Assembly: GCF_030269445.1 (NCBI RefSeq)
Contig: NZ_BSTJ01000007.1
Coordinates: forward strand, 1 to 64,000
Direction: 5' to 3'
Origin: Actinoallomurus iriomotensis
Lineage (GTDB): Bacteria > Actinomycetota > Actinomycetes > Streptosporangiales > Streptosporangiaceae
Length of the DNA stretch: 64,000 nt
Shown: positions 16,042 through 24,508 of the stretch, one piece after another
Layout: each line of letters begins with the position of its first letter
Numbering within the stretch: position 1 is the stretch's first letter
Made by a program: the position numbers and the translations under genes
Notes under the pieces: generated by a model
Told to the model about the DNA's origin: nothing
Database searches by the model: none
What the model saw: only the letters and a program-made list of their open reading frames with translations

Positions 16042-16419
16042 GTGAAGATCCTGATTCGAGTGGTTACGACCGCAATCGCACTCTGGGTGGCGACACTCAT
16101 CGTCAGCGGCATCGACCTGACGACGGCCTCCACACCGAAGAAGGTCGGCACTCTCATCGCCGTGGCCGTCGTCTTCGGTCTGATCAACGCCTTCCTGAAA
16201 CCGATCGTCAAGACGCTCGGCTGCGTCTTCTACATCCTGACGCTGGGCCTCTTCGCGCTCGTGGTGAACGGCCTGCTGCTGTGGCTGGCCAGCTGGTCGG
16301 CGGGCAAGATGAACCTGCCCTTCCACGTGAACGGCTTCTGGCCGGCGTTCTGGGGCGCGATCGTCGTCGGCGTCGTGAGCTGGCTCCTCAACCTGTTCGT
16401 CCACGACGACAAGGAGTGA
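16042..16419 (+). CDS. Phage-holin superfamily 4-like membrane protein
   Basis: 125 residues with four hydrophobic helices: TTAIALWVATLIVSGI, VGTLIAVAVVFGLINAFLKP, ILTLGLFALVVNGLLLWLASW and FWGAIVVGVVSWLLNLFVHD. The LINAFLKPIVK segment is the hallmark of the Phage_holin_4_2/YvlD family of conserved bacterial membrane proteins. Despite the family name, it is a housekeeping-type chromosomal gene of unknown function and not evidence for a prophage. The GTG start is only 30 bases from the divergent acetyltransferase start, so a leaderless transcript is possible. Confidence 0.82.
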   Translation: MKILIRVVTTAIALWVATLIVSGIDLTTASTPKKVGTLIAVAVVFGLINAFLKPIVKTLGCVFYILTLGLFALVVNGLLLWLASWSAGKMNLPFHVNGFWPAFWGAIVVGVVSWLLNLFVHDDKE

Positions 16420-16431
16420 GCCCCGGCGATC

Positions 16432-17118
16432 TCAGGCGGGCAGGTCCGCGGCGTCGAGGTGCTCGGTGCTGTTGGAGGTGACCAGCCGCAGCTCGCCGTC
16501 CTTGCGGGCCCACAGCGTGAGGGAGGCGTTCGGGACGAGCGTGCGCTCGATCTCGAGCAACTCCTTCTCGCTGAGCCGCTCCACGATGTAGCGCGTGAGG
16601 ACCACGACCGCGTCGTGGGCGACGACGAGCACCCGGCCGTCGGGGTGCTCACCCTGGATCTCCGCCAGCACGCTGCGGAGCCGGAGGGCGACGTCCGCCC
16701 AGGACTCGCCGCCGGGCGGCCGGTAGTAGAACTTGCCGGTGAGCCGCTTGCGCGCCGCCTCCTCGGGGAACCGGGCGGTGATGCCCCGCCACGTCAGCGC
16801 GTACAGCGCCCCGTTCTCCCGGTCGCGCAGCCGCTCGTCGTACCGGATCGGCAGGTCGCCGAGCTCCGCCAGCGCGATGCGCGCGGTCTCCGCGGCGCGG
16901 ACGTACGGCGAGGAGTACACCACCGTGGGCCGCTCGTCCGGCGGCATCGCGGCCAGCCGCCGGCCCAGCGCCTCGGCCTGCCGGCGGCCGGTCTCCGACA
17001 GCGGCACGTCGGGGTCGCGCAGACCGATGTCGATCTCCTCGAGCCGCTGCGTCTCGGCCTCGCGCCAGGCGACGTTGCCGACGCTCTCCCCGTGCCGGGC
17101 CATCGCCAGCCACTCCAC
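16432..17118 (-). CDS. Histidine phosphatase (phosphoglycerate mutase-like) family protein
   Basis: 228 residues with the branch-1 signature LAMARHGESVGNVAWRE (catalytic His in RHGE), a second Arg in SSPYVRAAETARIA and the late acid-base His in VLVVAHDAVVVLTRY. It could hydrolyse a sugar phosphate or another phosphomonoester; no substrate can be inferred. The start is GTG 17116-17118. A 23-codon leader frame of the MSER family ends five bases upstream, carrying the ribosome site AAGGAGGA. Confidence 0.9.
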   Translation of the reverse strand: MEWLAMARHGESVGNVAWREAETQRLEEIDIGLRDPDVPLSETGRRQAEALGRRLAAMPPDERPTVVYSSPYVRAAETARIALAELGDLPIRYDERLRDRENGALYALTWRGITARFPEEAARKRLTGKFYYRPPGGESWADVALRLRSVLAEIQGEHPDGRVLVVAHDAVVVLTRYIVERLSEKELLEIERTLVPNASLTLWARKDGELRLVTSNSTEHLDAADLPA

Positions 17119-17123
17119 TTCGT

Positions 17124-17195
17124 TCAGGAGTCCTCCTTCGTCGGAAGAGTGACCAGATGCGCGTGTTCATTGGTTCGCTCGCCACGCTCGCTCAC
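17124..17195 (-). CDS. Short leader frame of the MSER family, 23 codons
   Basis: The frame begins GTG AGC GAG CGT (MSERGER) and ends LVTLPTKEDS. Length and both ends match the leaders before the glycosyltransferase, while the middle differs. AAGGAGGA in its final codons is the ribosome site of the phosphatase; its TGA lies five bases before that GTG, close enough for re-initiation. Confidence 0.55.
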   Translation of the reverse strand: MSERGERTNEHAHLVTLPTKEDS

Positions 17196-17219
17196 AGAAA
17201 CTCGACCTTACCCGTCTGA

Positions 17220-18893
17220 TCAGGACATGGGGCATTCCTGGCCGCACGTGAGGCGGATCAGCATCTCCAGGAACACCTGCTGGATCCCGCCGGGGTCCAG
17301 GGTGACGAACGCCTGGCCGCCGGTCCGCCCGGCGATCTGCTGGAGCGGGCCGGGGTCGATGTCGGGCCCGAAGGCGATGGGCACGATCGCCACCGGCTTG
17401 AGCGGGTCCGCGATGCGCTCCAGCTCCTTCAGCAGCTCCTGCAGGAGGATCGTGTGCCCGGGGTCGTAGTTCATGCCGTCGGTGAGCACGACCAGCACGT
17501 TGTTGCGGTCCGGCTGGTAGGTCCGCACCGCCTCCTTGTACGCGGCCAGCACCGAGTCGTACAGCGCGGTGCGGGTGCCGGGCGCGGGCTGGGCGGCGTT
17601 GAACGCGGCGATCACGGCGTCGCGCTGAGTGCCGGCGCCCACCCGCTGGGTCAGCTGCCGGTACGGCACGAGCTGTCGGTAGTCGCGGTCACCGTCCAGC
17701 CGCGTGGAGAACTCCCAGAGGGCGACCTGGGAGTTGCCGCTGAGGATGCGGGTGCCGCCGATGGCGGCGCTGGTCGTCGCCCGCATGCGGGTCTCCTTGC
17801 CGCGCGGCACGGGATCGGCCATCGAGGGGGAGACGTCGAGCAGGATCAGCATGCGCGCGCCGAGCACGGTCCGCTGCCACATCTGCAGGATCCGGCCGAC
17901 CGTCGCCGGGTCCTGGGGACGCGTCGGCGCCGGCGCCTCGGCCGTGACGCCGTACCGGGCGCCGAACCCGGCCCCGGCGACGCCGTCCGGGGTCCGCAGG
18001 CCGAGCGGCTGCAGGGCCTCGCGCGTCGGCGACTGTGACAGCGCGGCGCCGAAGTCCTCCACGGTCCGCGACCGCTCGCGGTCGGTGGTCGCCGAGACGT
18101 ACGGGAAGTCCAGCGTGAGCGCGCCGTCACTCGGATAACGGGCGCTGACCGGCCGTTTCGGGTCCGCGTGGTTGTGCTGCCAGACCGACTGCTCCGACAG
18201 CACCACGGCGGTCGGCGGGTCCCCGCCACGGAACATCGTCTCGTACGCGGCCTTGTCGTCGGGCAGGGCGGAGCCGAGGTCGGAGTACAGGGTGATCGCG
18301 AACGTGCCGAGCCCGGACTTGCCCGATCCGGACGCCTGGTGGGCGAGCATCAGCGCGCCGAGGCCGCTCGCCTGCGTCGTGGGGTCGAGGAACCGTACGC
18401 GGACCGCCGGCCGCGCCGCGCCGGTGCCGGGCAGCCGGGAGGACAGCAGCAGCCGCCAGCTCACGTCGTTCGGCGAACGCCCCTCGGCGGCGGCCAGCAC
18501 CAGAGGCGAGGACGCGATCGAGGTGCCCGCGGCCCGTACGGCGCCGGCGCCGAGGCGGGTGCGCCGGGCGACCGGCAGCCAGAGCGAGGAGTCCGGAATC
18601 CACGCGTCGGGCCGTACGGCGCCGGGAGAGGAACCCTGCCCGGACAGGACGCCGGCCACGTCCGCCGGCTCCTCGCTGCGCACGGTGACGCGGACGCAGG
18701 TCGTCCGGGCGTTGAAGCGGCGGGCGGTCTGCTCGACGGCCGGGGCGATCGTGGGCGCCGCCGCCACGGTGATCGCCTCGGCGCGGCACCCGTCGGCGTG
18801 GGAGCCGAGGCCGCAGGCGGCGGAGCCAGGGACGATGGTCAGCAGGAGGAACAGTGCTCTGGCGCAGGCGGCGCCACCGCGACGGTATGACAT
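17220..18893 (-). CDS. Secreted solute-binding and von Willebrand factor A domain protein
   Basis: 557 residues. An N-terminal signal (RALFLLLTIVPGSAACGLG) ends in a lipobox-like SAAC, so the protein is probably a lipoprotein. Residues about 35-330 resemble an extracellular solute-binding domain (ITVAAAPTIAPAVEQTARRF..., VRFLDPTTQASGLGALML). Residues about 345-540 form a VWA domain with a complete MIDAS: DVSPS near 352, a Thr in PGTRTALYDSV and Asp in VVLTDGMNYDPG. Such fusions are frequent in actinobacteria, where the VWA part is thought to bind protein partners in a metal-dependent way. The start ATG 18891-18893 has GGGGACGGG upstream; an ATG at 18914 is an alternative. Confidence 0.83.
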   Translation of the reverse strand: MSYRRGGAACARALFLLLTIVPGSAACGLGSHADGCRAEAITVAAAPTIAPAVEQTARRFNARTTCVRVTVRSEEPADVAGVLSGQGSSPGAVRPDAWIPDSSLWLPVARRTRLGAGAVRAAGTSIASSPLVLAAAEGRSPNDVSWRLLLSSRLPGTGAARPAVRVRFLDPTTQASGLGALMLAHQASGSGKSGLGTFAITLYSDLGSALPDDKAAYETMFRGGDPPTAVVLSEQSVWQHNHADPKRPVSARYPSDGALTLDFPYVSATTDRERSRTVEDFGAALSQSPTREALQPLGLRTPDGVAGAGFGARYGVTAEAPAPTRPQDPATVGRILQMWQRTVLGARMLILLDVSPSMADPVPRGKETRMRATTSAAIGGTRILSGNSQVALWEFSTRLDGDRDYRQLVPYRQLTQRVGAGTQRDAVIAAFNAAQPAPGTRTALYDSVLAAYKEAVRTYQPDRNNVLVVLTDGMNYDPGHTILLQELLKELERIADPLKPVAIVPIAFGPDIDPGPLQQIAGRTGGQAFVTLDPGGIQQVFLEMLIRLTCGQECPMS

Positions 18894-19150
18894 CCAACAC
18901 CCGTCCCCGATCATCGACGGCATCCCGTCATTTGCCCCGGAGATTATCCGGTTAAGCGCCGACCAATGCCCCTTTCCTGACATTCCGGTGGAGTGTGTCC
19001 GGGGAGTGAGATGACCGTCGTCACACGAGTCACAGAACTTTCCTTACGCCATTCTGTTAACAGCTGATACCGGGAGGACTTTCCGCCGGTCGGCTCTTGA
19101 CCAATGGGAATACCTGACGTCGCATAGGTCACTGACTAAGCTTCGCGGTT

Positions 19151-19567
19151 GTGGGACGTCATGTCTCTTCCGGGCGAAGACGTGCGCTTCGTGGCCGGTT
19201 CCTCCTCGCGCTTCTCGCGATCGCGGCTCTCGTATGCCTGGCGGCCTTCGCCGGCTACCGGATCTGGGACGAGACCCGAGGCCGGCCGCTGTCCCGGCAC
19301 GGCCGGCCGTCGCCCTCACCGACCCCGGTCACGTTGACCCTCGCGCTCACGGTGACGGGACCGAAATGCGAGGTGTTCGTCCGGGTGCCGGGCGGCGACA
19401 TCCTGGTCAACCGGAGCTTGGTGCGCGGCCAGTCGCTGCGCTTCGACGAACAGCGCCTGAGCGTCGTCCTGAGCGACGCGAGCGCCGCGCGCGTCTATGT
19501 GAACGGCCGACTGCGCCCACCCGGCAAAGCGGGTCAGCGCGTCGCCTTCAACGCGCTGAAGGGCTGA
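19151..19567 (+). CDS. Membrane-anchored RodZ-C-like (DUF4115) protein
   Basis: 138 residues: a basic N-terminus, one membrane helix (FLLALLAIAALVCLAAFAGY), a Pro/Ser linker and a beta-rich domain with LTVTGPKCEVFVRVPGGDILVNRSLVRGQSLRFDE, the pattern of the C-terminal domain of RodZ (DUF4115). It lacks the helix-turn-helix of true RodZ, so it is a stand-alone extracytoplasmic version. The GTG start follows a TTGACC/CATAGG-like promoter at about 19098-19128. Confidence 0.7.
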   Translation: MGRHVSSGRRRALRGRFLLALLAIAALVCLAAFAGYRIWDETRGRPLSRHGRPSPSPTPVTLTLALTVTGPKCEVFVRVPGGDILVNRSLVRGQSLRFDEQRLSVVLSDASAARVYVNGRLRPPGKAGQRVAFNALKG

Positions 19568-20241
19568 CCGCCGAGGCGATTTTCGGCTCGCCGGAAAGGT
19601 GGATTAGGCGTCTGTCGTCATTGCGGTCGGCAGTGCGGCGCGTCGGCGGCCCGGGTGAGTTCGCCGACGCGCTCGGGATCAGGTGCCGTCCCGTGCCTTC
19701 TCGCGGTCCATCACCGCGGCCGCAAATGGCGGGGACTAGGAGACAGACCCTCGCGCCGATCCGCCGCGCAGGCGCTTCGCGACGTGCTGTACGCCCACCG
19801 GAGTGCTGGCCCGGATCACCTGACTGCCCTGTCCACCCGCCACCGACCCTGCGCACGGCCACCGGCACCTGGAGCCGCGCCCTGACGCCACTGCTCCTGA
19901 TGTGCGCGGTGGCAGGCATGCGCGCAGGCCCACGGCCCGCGCCGAACGCCCGCCCGGCGCCGCCACCTCACCGATGGCGGCAAGGACGACCAGCCCGATC
20001 ACCAGGCGGCGCTGGAGGTGTCATAGGGGTTCGGCGGCGAGGAAGGTCGGTGCGGTCGACGCGGAGCCCGTTGGAGGCACGGACAGAAGGCCGCCCGCCC
20101 GTCCGGCGTGGTCCTCGCCCGCCGGGGCCGGGGACCATGTGATGTCAGGCTCGGCCGTTCGTGGTGCGGCGGCGGAGAGAGGAACATCCGCCTCTCGTCC
20201 GGTCCGACTCGTCCGGCCGCCTACGACTCTCAATGACGTTG
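19568..20241. other. Gene-free stretch with a decayed copy of the copC 3' end
   Basis: No intact gene is present. Bases about 19966-20185 match, with many changes, the 3' part of the CopC gene and its downstream sequence (21498-21730), in the same orientation but with the two parts in a different order. The rest (19568-19965) shows nothing I can recognise. Confidence 0.6.
19966..20185 (-). pseudogene. Decayed partial copy of the copC 3' end
   Basis: GATGGCGGCAAGGACGACC and GGCGCTGGAGGTGT correspond to the membrane-helix codons of CopC, and GTCAGGCTCGGCCGTTCGTG corresponds to its stop region. The piece is rearranged and cannot code. It and the intact gene flank the IS110 remnant. Confidence 0.6.
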
Positions 20242-21285
20242 TCAAGCCGCAGCAGCGAGCGGGGGCGTGAGTTGGTAGATGCGTCCATCGCGCAGCAGGG
20301 CCCACAAGACGTTGACGCGGCGTCTGGCCAGGGCGAGCACGGCCTGGGTATGGCGTTTGCCTTCGGCGCGCTTGCGGTCGTGGAAGCGCCGGGAGTCCGG
20401 GCAGCAGCGGACGCTGATCAGCGCGGAGGTGTAGAACACCCGTTGCAGTGCGCGGTTGTAGCGCTGGGGTCGGTGCAGGTTGCCGCTGACGCGTCCGGAG
20501 TCGCGGGGCACGGGTGTGACGCCGGCGAAGCTGGCAAGCTTGTCGGCCGAGCCGAATCGATCCATGTCACCGCCGGTGGCGGCCAGGAACTCGGCACCGA
20601 GCAGGACACCGATGCCCGGCAGGCTGGTGATCACCTCGGCGGAAAGGTGGCGGTGAAACCGGTCCTCGATGAGCTGGTCGATGTCCTTGATCTGCTCGGT
20701 GAGGGTGATCACCCCCTCGGCGAGCTGGGCTACCAGACGTGCGGCCATCTGCTCGCCAGGAAGCGCCCTCATCTGGGACTTCGCAGAGGTGACCGCTTTG
20801 GCGGCCAGCGCGGCGGCGCCGCGGACCCTGCGGACACGCAGCCATTCGGTCAGACCGGCGACACCGATCTCGCGCAGCGCCGCGGGTGTCTGAAAGCCGG
20901 TCAGCAGCACCAGCGGACCGCGGTTGGTCAGGTCCAAGGCACGCTGCAGTGCCGGGCAGATGGCCGGCACCTGGTCGTGCAACCGGTTGACCGCGCGGGT
21001 GCGGTCGGCGGCCAAGTCCCGGCGGCGGGCCACCAGCAGCCGCAGCTCGACGATGAGCTCGTCATCGGCATCCAGCACCGTCAGGTCGAGGCGCATCCGG
21101 GCCTGGTCAGCGATGATCAAGGCGTCCTCGGCATCGGTCTTGCCCGCTCCCCGGTACCCCTCAGCGGCCCGGTTGACGGTCATCCCAGGCACGTAGACGA
21201 CGTTCTGACCGTGATCGAGCCCGCAGACGACCTCGCCGTCAGGTCCCTACACAGCGATGTGCTCGCAACTCTCAATCAGAGGCCG
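20242..21285 (-). pseudogene. IS110-family transposase, internally deleted
   Basis: The intact stretch from ATG 21192 gives 316 residues (PGMTVNRAAEGYRGAGKTDAEDAL... to the stop at 20242), covering the second half of the RuvC-like DEDD domain and the Transposase_20 domain (SLPGIGVLLGAEFLAATGGD, then SFAGVTPVPRDSGRVSGN). Full-length members are near 400 residues. Upstream in frame, a TAG at 21247-21249 follows HIAV, and the text jumps from an AVDADGEVV-like strand to LDHGQNVVYVPG, so the first Asp and the Glu of the DEDD tetrad are gone; only the two Asp of KTDAEDA remain. The element should not transpose. Its ends cannot be defined. Confidence 0.8.
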
Positions 21286-21429
21286 AGTCCGTCACGGAGA
21301 GGCGGGCGGCGAGTCGTTGGAAGCCACCGATGGGCAGACCACTGAAAGCCACACCCGCCCCTCCCGGGGCATCCGAACCCTATGCCGGGCCGGATGCTTC
21401 AACGGTAGGGACCACTGACATCAAGCCCT

Positions 21430-21505
21430 TGGCGGCCGGTGCGGTCGGTGCGGTCGGTGCGGCGCCCGCTGGGGCGGCGGACGGAGAGCCGCCCGGCCGG
21501 TCGGG
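21430..21505 (-). pseudogene. Second decayed copy of the CopC linker region
   Basis: The GGTGCGG-type run and GGGGCGGCGGACGGAGAGCC match the Pro/Ala linker codons of CopC at about 21663-21728 and adjoin the intact gene's terminator. With the copy at 19966-20185 this indicates an old tandem duplication of the gene's 3' end. Confidence 0.5.
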
Positions 21506-21536
21506 GTGGTCCCCGCTCGCTGGGAGCGGGGACCAC
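21506..21536 (-). terminator. Strong hairpin terminator of the YcnI-CopC operon
   Basis: A 13-base stem, GTGGTCCCCGCTC paired with GAGCGGGGACCAC around a five-base loop, begins seven bases after the CopC stop codon. Confidence 0.8.
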
Positions 21537-21542
21537 GTGGTG

Positions 21543-22079
21543 TCAGGCTCGGCCGTTCGGGGTGCGGCGGCGGAGCAGTGCCACCACGCCGGCGATGGCG
21601 GCGAGGATGACGACGACCAGCCCGATCCACCACCAGCCCGCGCTGGAGGTGTGTCGTACCGGTTCGGCGGCGGGGGAGGCCGGTGCGGACGACGTGGGGC
21701 CCGCCGGGGCCGCGGACGGAGAGCCGCCGCCCGTCACCGTGAACTTGTACTCGCCGGTCACGGGGTGGCCGTCCTCGGCGACCACGCGCCAGCCGACCGT
21801 GTAGACGCCCGGCGCCAGTGCACCGCCGACCTGTTGGGTCACGTGGTTGTCGACCGCGCTCGCCTTGCCCGCCTCGTGGTGGCCGCCCTTGGCGTCCAGC
21901 AGGACGACGCCGGGGAAGCGCACCGGGTCGGCGTAGGTCAGGCGGATCTGGGCCGGGGCCGCCACCGAGGCGCCCTTGGCCGGGTCGGAGGACGTCAGGG
22001 TCGTGTGGGCCTCGGCCGGCGCGGCCGTGGCCAGTACGCCCAGCAGCGCCGCCGCGGCCGCCGCCGCCGCGAACCTCAT
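21543..22079 (-). CDS. CopC-domain copper-binding protein, membrane anchored
   Basis: 178 residues. A signal peptide ending APAEA is followed at once by His25, which would become the mature N-terminus (HTTLTSSDPAKG). The CopC beta-barrel then shows the second Cu(II) ligand region EDGHPVTGEYKFTV. A Pro/Ala/Ser linker and a C-terminal helix (GWWWIGLVVVILAAIAGVVAL) anchor it to the membrane. It acts outside the cytoplasm in copper binding or delivery. Its ATG overlaps the stop of the YcnI gene (ATGA), so the two are translationally coupled. Confidence 0.9.
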   Translation of the reverse strand: MRFAAAAAAAALLGVLATAAPAEAHTTLTSSDPAKGASVAAPAQIRLTYADPVRFPGVVLLDAKGGHHEAGKASAVDNHVTQQVGGALAPGVYTVGWRVVAEDGHPVTGEYKFTVTGGGSPSAAPAGPTSSAPASPAAEPVRHTSSAGWWWIGLVVVILAAIAGVVALLRRRTPNGRA

Positions 22080-22765
22080 GACGCGCGCTTCCGGGTCAGG
22101 CCGTACGCGCCGACCGCCAGGCCCACGATCCCGACGGCGAGGCCCAGGCCGCCGAGCAGCCGGGCGGTGCCGTCGTCCGAGGACGCCGGGGCTTTCGCCG
22201 CGTTCACCCGTGCCGTCGCGTCCTTGGCGTCGGACGCGGTGGCGACGAGGTGGATGGTCGGGGCGGGGTGCTCGGGTTCCTGGCCGCCGTTGCCGGGGTC
22301 CTGGTTCCAGTTCACCACGTCGCCGTTGGAGTAGGTCTGGGCCGCCTTGAACATCAGCCGGTCCACGCCGGTCGGCAGCGGGCCCATCGAGACGTCGAAC
22401 TCCTGGAACTCGCCGGGCGCGATCTTCCCGCCGCTCCAGGTGATCTTCGAGACGGCCTCGGTCAGCTCACCGCCGTCGGTCTTGAGCGGCGTGGCGAGCT
22501 TGGCCTTCTCGACCTTGATCTTCCAGCCGGGGACCGGGCGGACCGACACGGACGCGATCGGGTGGTCGGCGGGCAGGTCGACCTCCAGTTTCGTGGTGTC
22601 GGCGCCCGGCTGCTCGTTCGGGACGCGGAACGACACCTTGCTGTACGAGCCGGGCTCGGCCGTGCTCGGGTTGGCGGTGACGTGCGCCGAGGCGGCTCCG
22701 GCCGCCAGGGTGATCGTGAGCCCGGCCAGGGCGGCCACGGTCGCCACGCGCTGTGACATGCGCAT
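22076..22765 (-). CDS. YcnI-family copper-binding protein
   Basis: 229 residues: signal peptide (VATVAALAGLTITLAAGAASA), then HVTANPSTAEPGSYSKVSFRVPNE, the YcnI (DUF1775) start in which the exposed N-terminal His binds Cu(II) with an acidic residue and a Trp. The middle carries PGWKIKVEKAKL and ITWSGGKIAPGEFQEFDVSMGPLP, both family motifs. A C-terminal helix (LLGGLGLAVGIVGLAVGAYGL) keeps it on the outer face of the membrane. YcnI and CopC are often adjacent, and are thought to take part together in copper handling. The ATG at 22763-22765 is one of several close in-frame starts. Confidence 0.9.
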   Translation of the reverse strand: MRMSQRVATVAALAGLTITLAAGAASAHVTANPSTAEPGSYSKVSFRVPNEQPGADTTKLEVDLPADHPIASVSVRPVPGWKIKVEKAKLATPLKTDGGELTEAVSKITWSGGKIAPGEFQEFDVSMGPLPTGVDRLMFKAAQTYSNGDVVNWNQDPGNGGQEPEHPAPTIHLVATASDAKDATARVNAAKAPASSDDGTARLLGGLGLAVGIVGLAVGAYGLTRKRAS

Positions 22766-22839
22766 AAGGGGACTTCTCTCCATTTGATGGTGGAACGCCG
22801 AAGTGCCGGATCGGTAAGGATCCGGGAGCGGTGCGGCGC

Positions 22840-23409
22840 TCAGCCGTCGAGCGCCGCCGTGAGAGCAGCGGGAGGTCCCCGTCGAATGACGACGTGACGC
22901 AGGAGGGCGCCGCGCGGCGCGGCGCCGGGAGCGGCGGTCTGAAGGCGCGGCGCCACGCACACCGGCGGCTCCGCCGACAGCAGGGCGCGCGCCGGGCGTA
23001 CGAGAGCGGCGGCGACGCGCCGGGCCAGCCTCCACACCGCGCGTTCGCCGCGCCGGAGCCACCAGGCGGACACGGCCGCCGCCGCGACGTGCGCGAAGGT
23101 CATGGTCCAGCCGGCCGTCGACGGTGCCATGGTGTGGCCGTGGGCCAGGTGCTGCCCGTGCTCGGCGGCCGAGAACAGGGCGTGCAGGACGAACTGCCCG
23201 CCCAGCAGTCCACCGAAGATCGTCCCGAGGGAGCGTTCGGCGCCGCCGAGGACCGTGCCGACCGCGGTCATGACCGCGAGGCCGCCGATCGCCGCCACCG
23301 GGGAGACGGTGGCGTGCGAGGCCATCATGTGTCCGGTGACGGCCAGCGCGACGCACACGGTGGCGAACACCACCGCGCGCGCGGCACGGTACGTCGGACG
23401 GGTCGGCAT
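22840..23409 (-). CDS. Small multi-pass membrane protein beside the copper operon
   Basis: 189 residues with about four hydrophobic helices and His-rich loops (FVLHALFSAAEHGQHLAHGHTM). It starts 644 bases upstream of the YcnI start and is probably the first gene of the same operon. The histidines suggest metal contact, but I do not recognise the family. The C-terminal 60 residues are basic and hydrophilic. Confidence 0.65.
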   Translation of the reverse strand: MPTRPTYRAARAVVFATVCVALAVTGHMMASHATVSPVAAIGGLAVMTAVGTVLGGAERSLGTIFGGLLGGQFVLHALFSAAEHGQHLAHGHTMAPSTAGWTMTFAHVAAAAVSAWWLRRGERAVWRLARRVAAALVRPARALLSAEPPVCVAPRLQTAAPGAAPRGALLRHVVIRRGPPAALTAALDG

Positions 23410-23537
23410 GACGCCTCAATTATCGGTGTACGGCCTATGTGCTCGCGGCCGCATCGCCGGATACGGGCGGTCGTGCGGCCCGGCCCGCGCGCCGATGTCG
23501 GCCAACCTTGACGTCGCAGGCTATTGACGCCGTGATC

Positions 23538-23550
23538 GTTAGTACTTAAC
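23538..23550. promoter_or_regulatory. Operator-like palindrome in the secreted-operon promoter
   Basis: GTTAGTACTTAAC is a near-perfect inverted repeat in an AT-rich patch 54 bases before the start of the phosphodiesterase-fold gene, downstream of a TTGACG hexamer at 23525. It is well placed to control the three-gene operon. The regulator is unknown. Confidence 0.35.
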
Positions 23551-23603
23551 TTCCATACGACCACGTGATGACGTTGGTTTTTTCCAGAACCACCGGGAGA
23601 TCC

Positions 23604-24497
23604 ATGTTCCGGCCCGCCTCGCCCTCCCCGCGCCTCGTACGCCACAGCGCCGCCGTACCGGCCCTCGTGGCACTGCTGCTCGGCGCGCTCGCCACCGGCC
23701 CATCCGCCCACGCCGCCACGCAGAGTGACCACGGCCGAGGCGTACGGTTGCGGGTGATGAACTACAACATCCAGGCCGGCGCCGGCTCCGATCATGTGTT
23801 CGACCTGGAACGACAGGCCGAAGCCATCGAGTCCGAGCACCCCGACGTCGTCGGTCTGGAAGAGGTCGACGTCGACTGGGGGACCCGCAGCGACTACACC
23901 GACGAGGCCGCGTGGCTGGCCCGGCGGCTGCGCATGCACGTCTTCTTCGCGCCCATCTACGACCTCCCGCCGGACCGCGACGGCGCGCCCGACCGGAAGT
24001 TCGGCGTCGCGCTGCTGTCGCGCTTCCCGATCATGTACGCGAAGAACCACGAGATCACCCGGCTGTCCACGCAGGTGCCCGACCCGGTGCCCGCGCCCGG
24101 CCCGGGCTTCCCCGAGGTGCTGGTCAACGCCCACGGCGTGCCGCTCTGGGTGTACGTCACCCACCTGGACTACCGCGCCGATCCGGGCGTACGGGAGGCG
24201 CAGGTGGCCGACATGGACGCGATCATGGACCGCCGGCACGGCCCCAAGCTGCTCCTCGGCGACTTCAACGCCCAGCCGGACGACCCGGAGCTGGCGCCAC
24301 TGTGGACGCGGCTGACCGACGCCATGACGGTCGCGGGACAGCGCACCACGCCGACCTGGCCCGCCGACACGCCGACCAAGCGGATCGACTACGTGACCTA
24401 CTCGGCGGGGTACGGCATCCGTACCGTCGGCGCCCACGTGCCGGACACGCTCGCCTCCGACCACCGGCCCGTCGTGACCGACCTGACGGCCTTCTGA
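23604..24497 (+). CDS. Secreted endonuclease/exonuclease/phosphatase-fold hydrolase
   Basis: 297 residues. A signal peptide (VRHSAAVPALVALLLGALATGPSAHA) is followed by the EEP fold with its metal and catalytic motifs: MNYNIQ, VGLEEVD (metal Glu), THLDYR, GDFNAQPDDPE (catalytic Asp/Asn) and LASDHRPVV (final Asp-His). The family hydrolyses phosphodiester bonds in nucleic acids, lipids or sugar phosphates; the substrate is not evident. The ATG at 23604 has GGGAG seven bases upstream. It opens an operon with the NamZ-like gene 11 bases later. Confidence 0.88.
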   Translation: MFRPASPSPRLVRHSAAVPALVALLLGALATGPSAHAATQSDHGRGVRLRVMNYNIQAGAGSDHVFDLERQAEAIESEHPDVVGLEEVDVDWGTRSDYTDEAAWLARRLRMHVFFAPIYDLPPDRDGAPDRKFGVALLSRFPIMYAKNHEITRLSTQVPDPVPAPGPGFPEVLVNAHGVPLWVYVTHLDYRADPGVREAQVADMDAIMDRRHGPKLLLGDFNAQPDDPELAPLWTRLTDAMTVAGQRTTPTWPADTPTKRIDYVTYSAGYGIRTVGAHVPDTLASDHRPVVTDLTAF

Positions 24498-24508
24498 AGG
24501 GGGATCAC

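Noticed and set aside
16042-16419. The holin-like gene as evidence of a prophage
   Set aside because: It belongs to a conserved chromosomal membrane family, and no other phage gene, integrase or attachment site lies near it.
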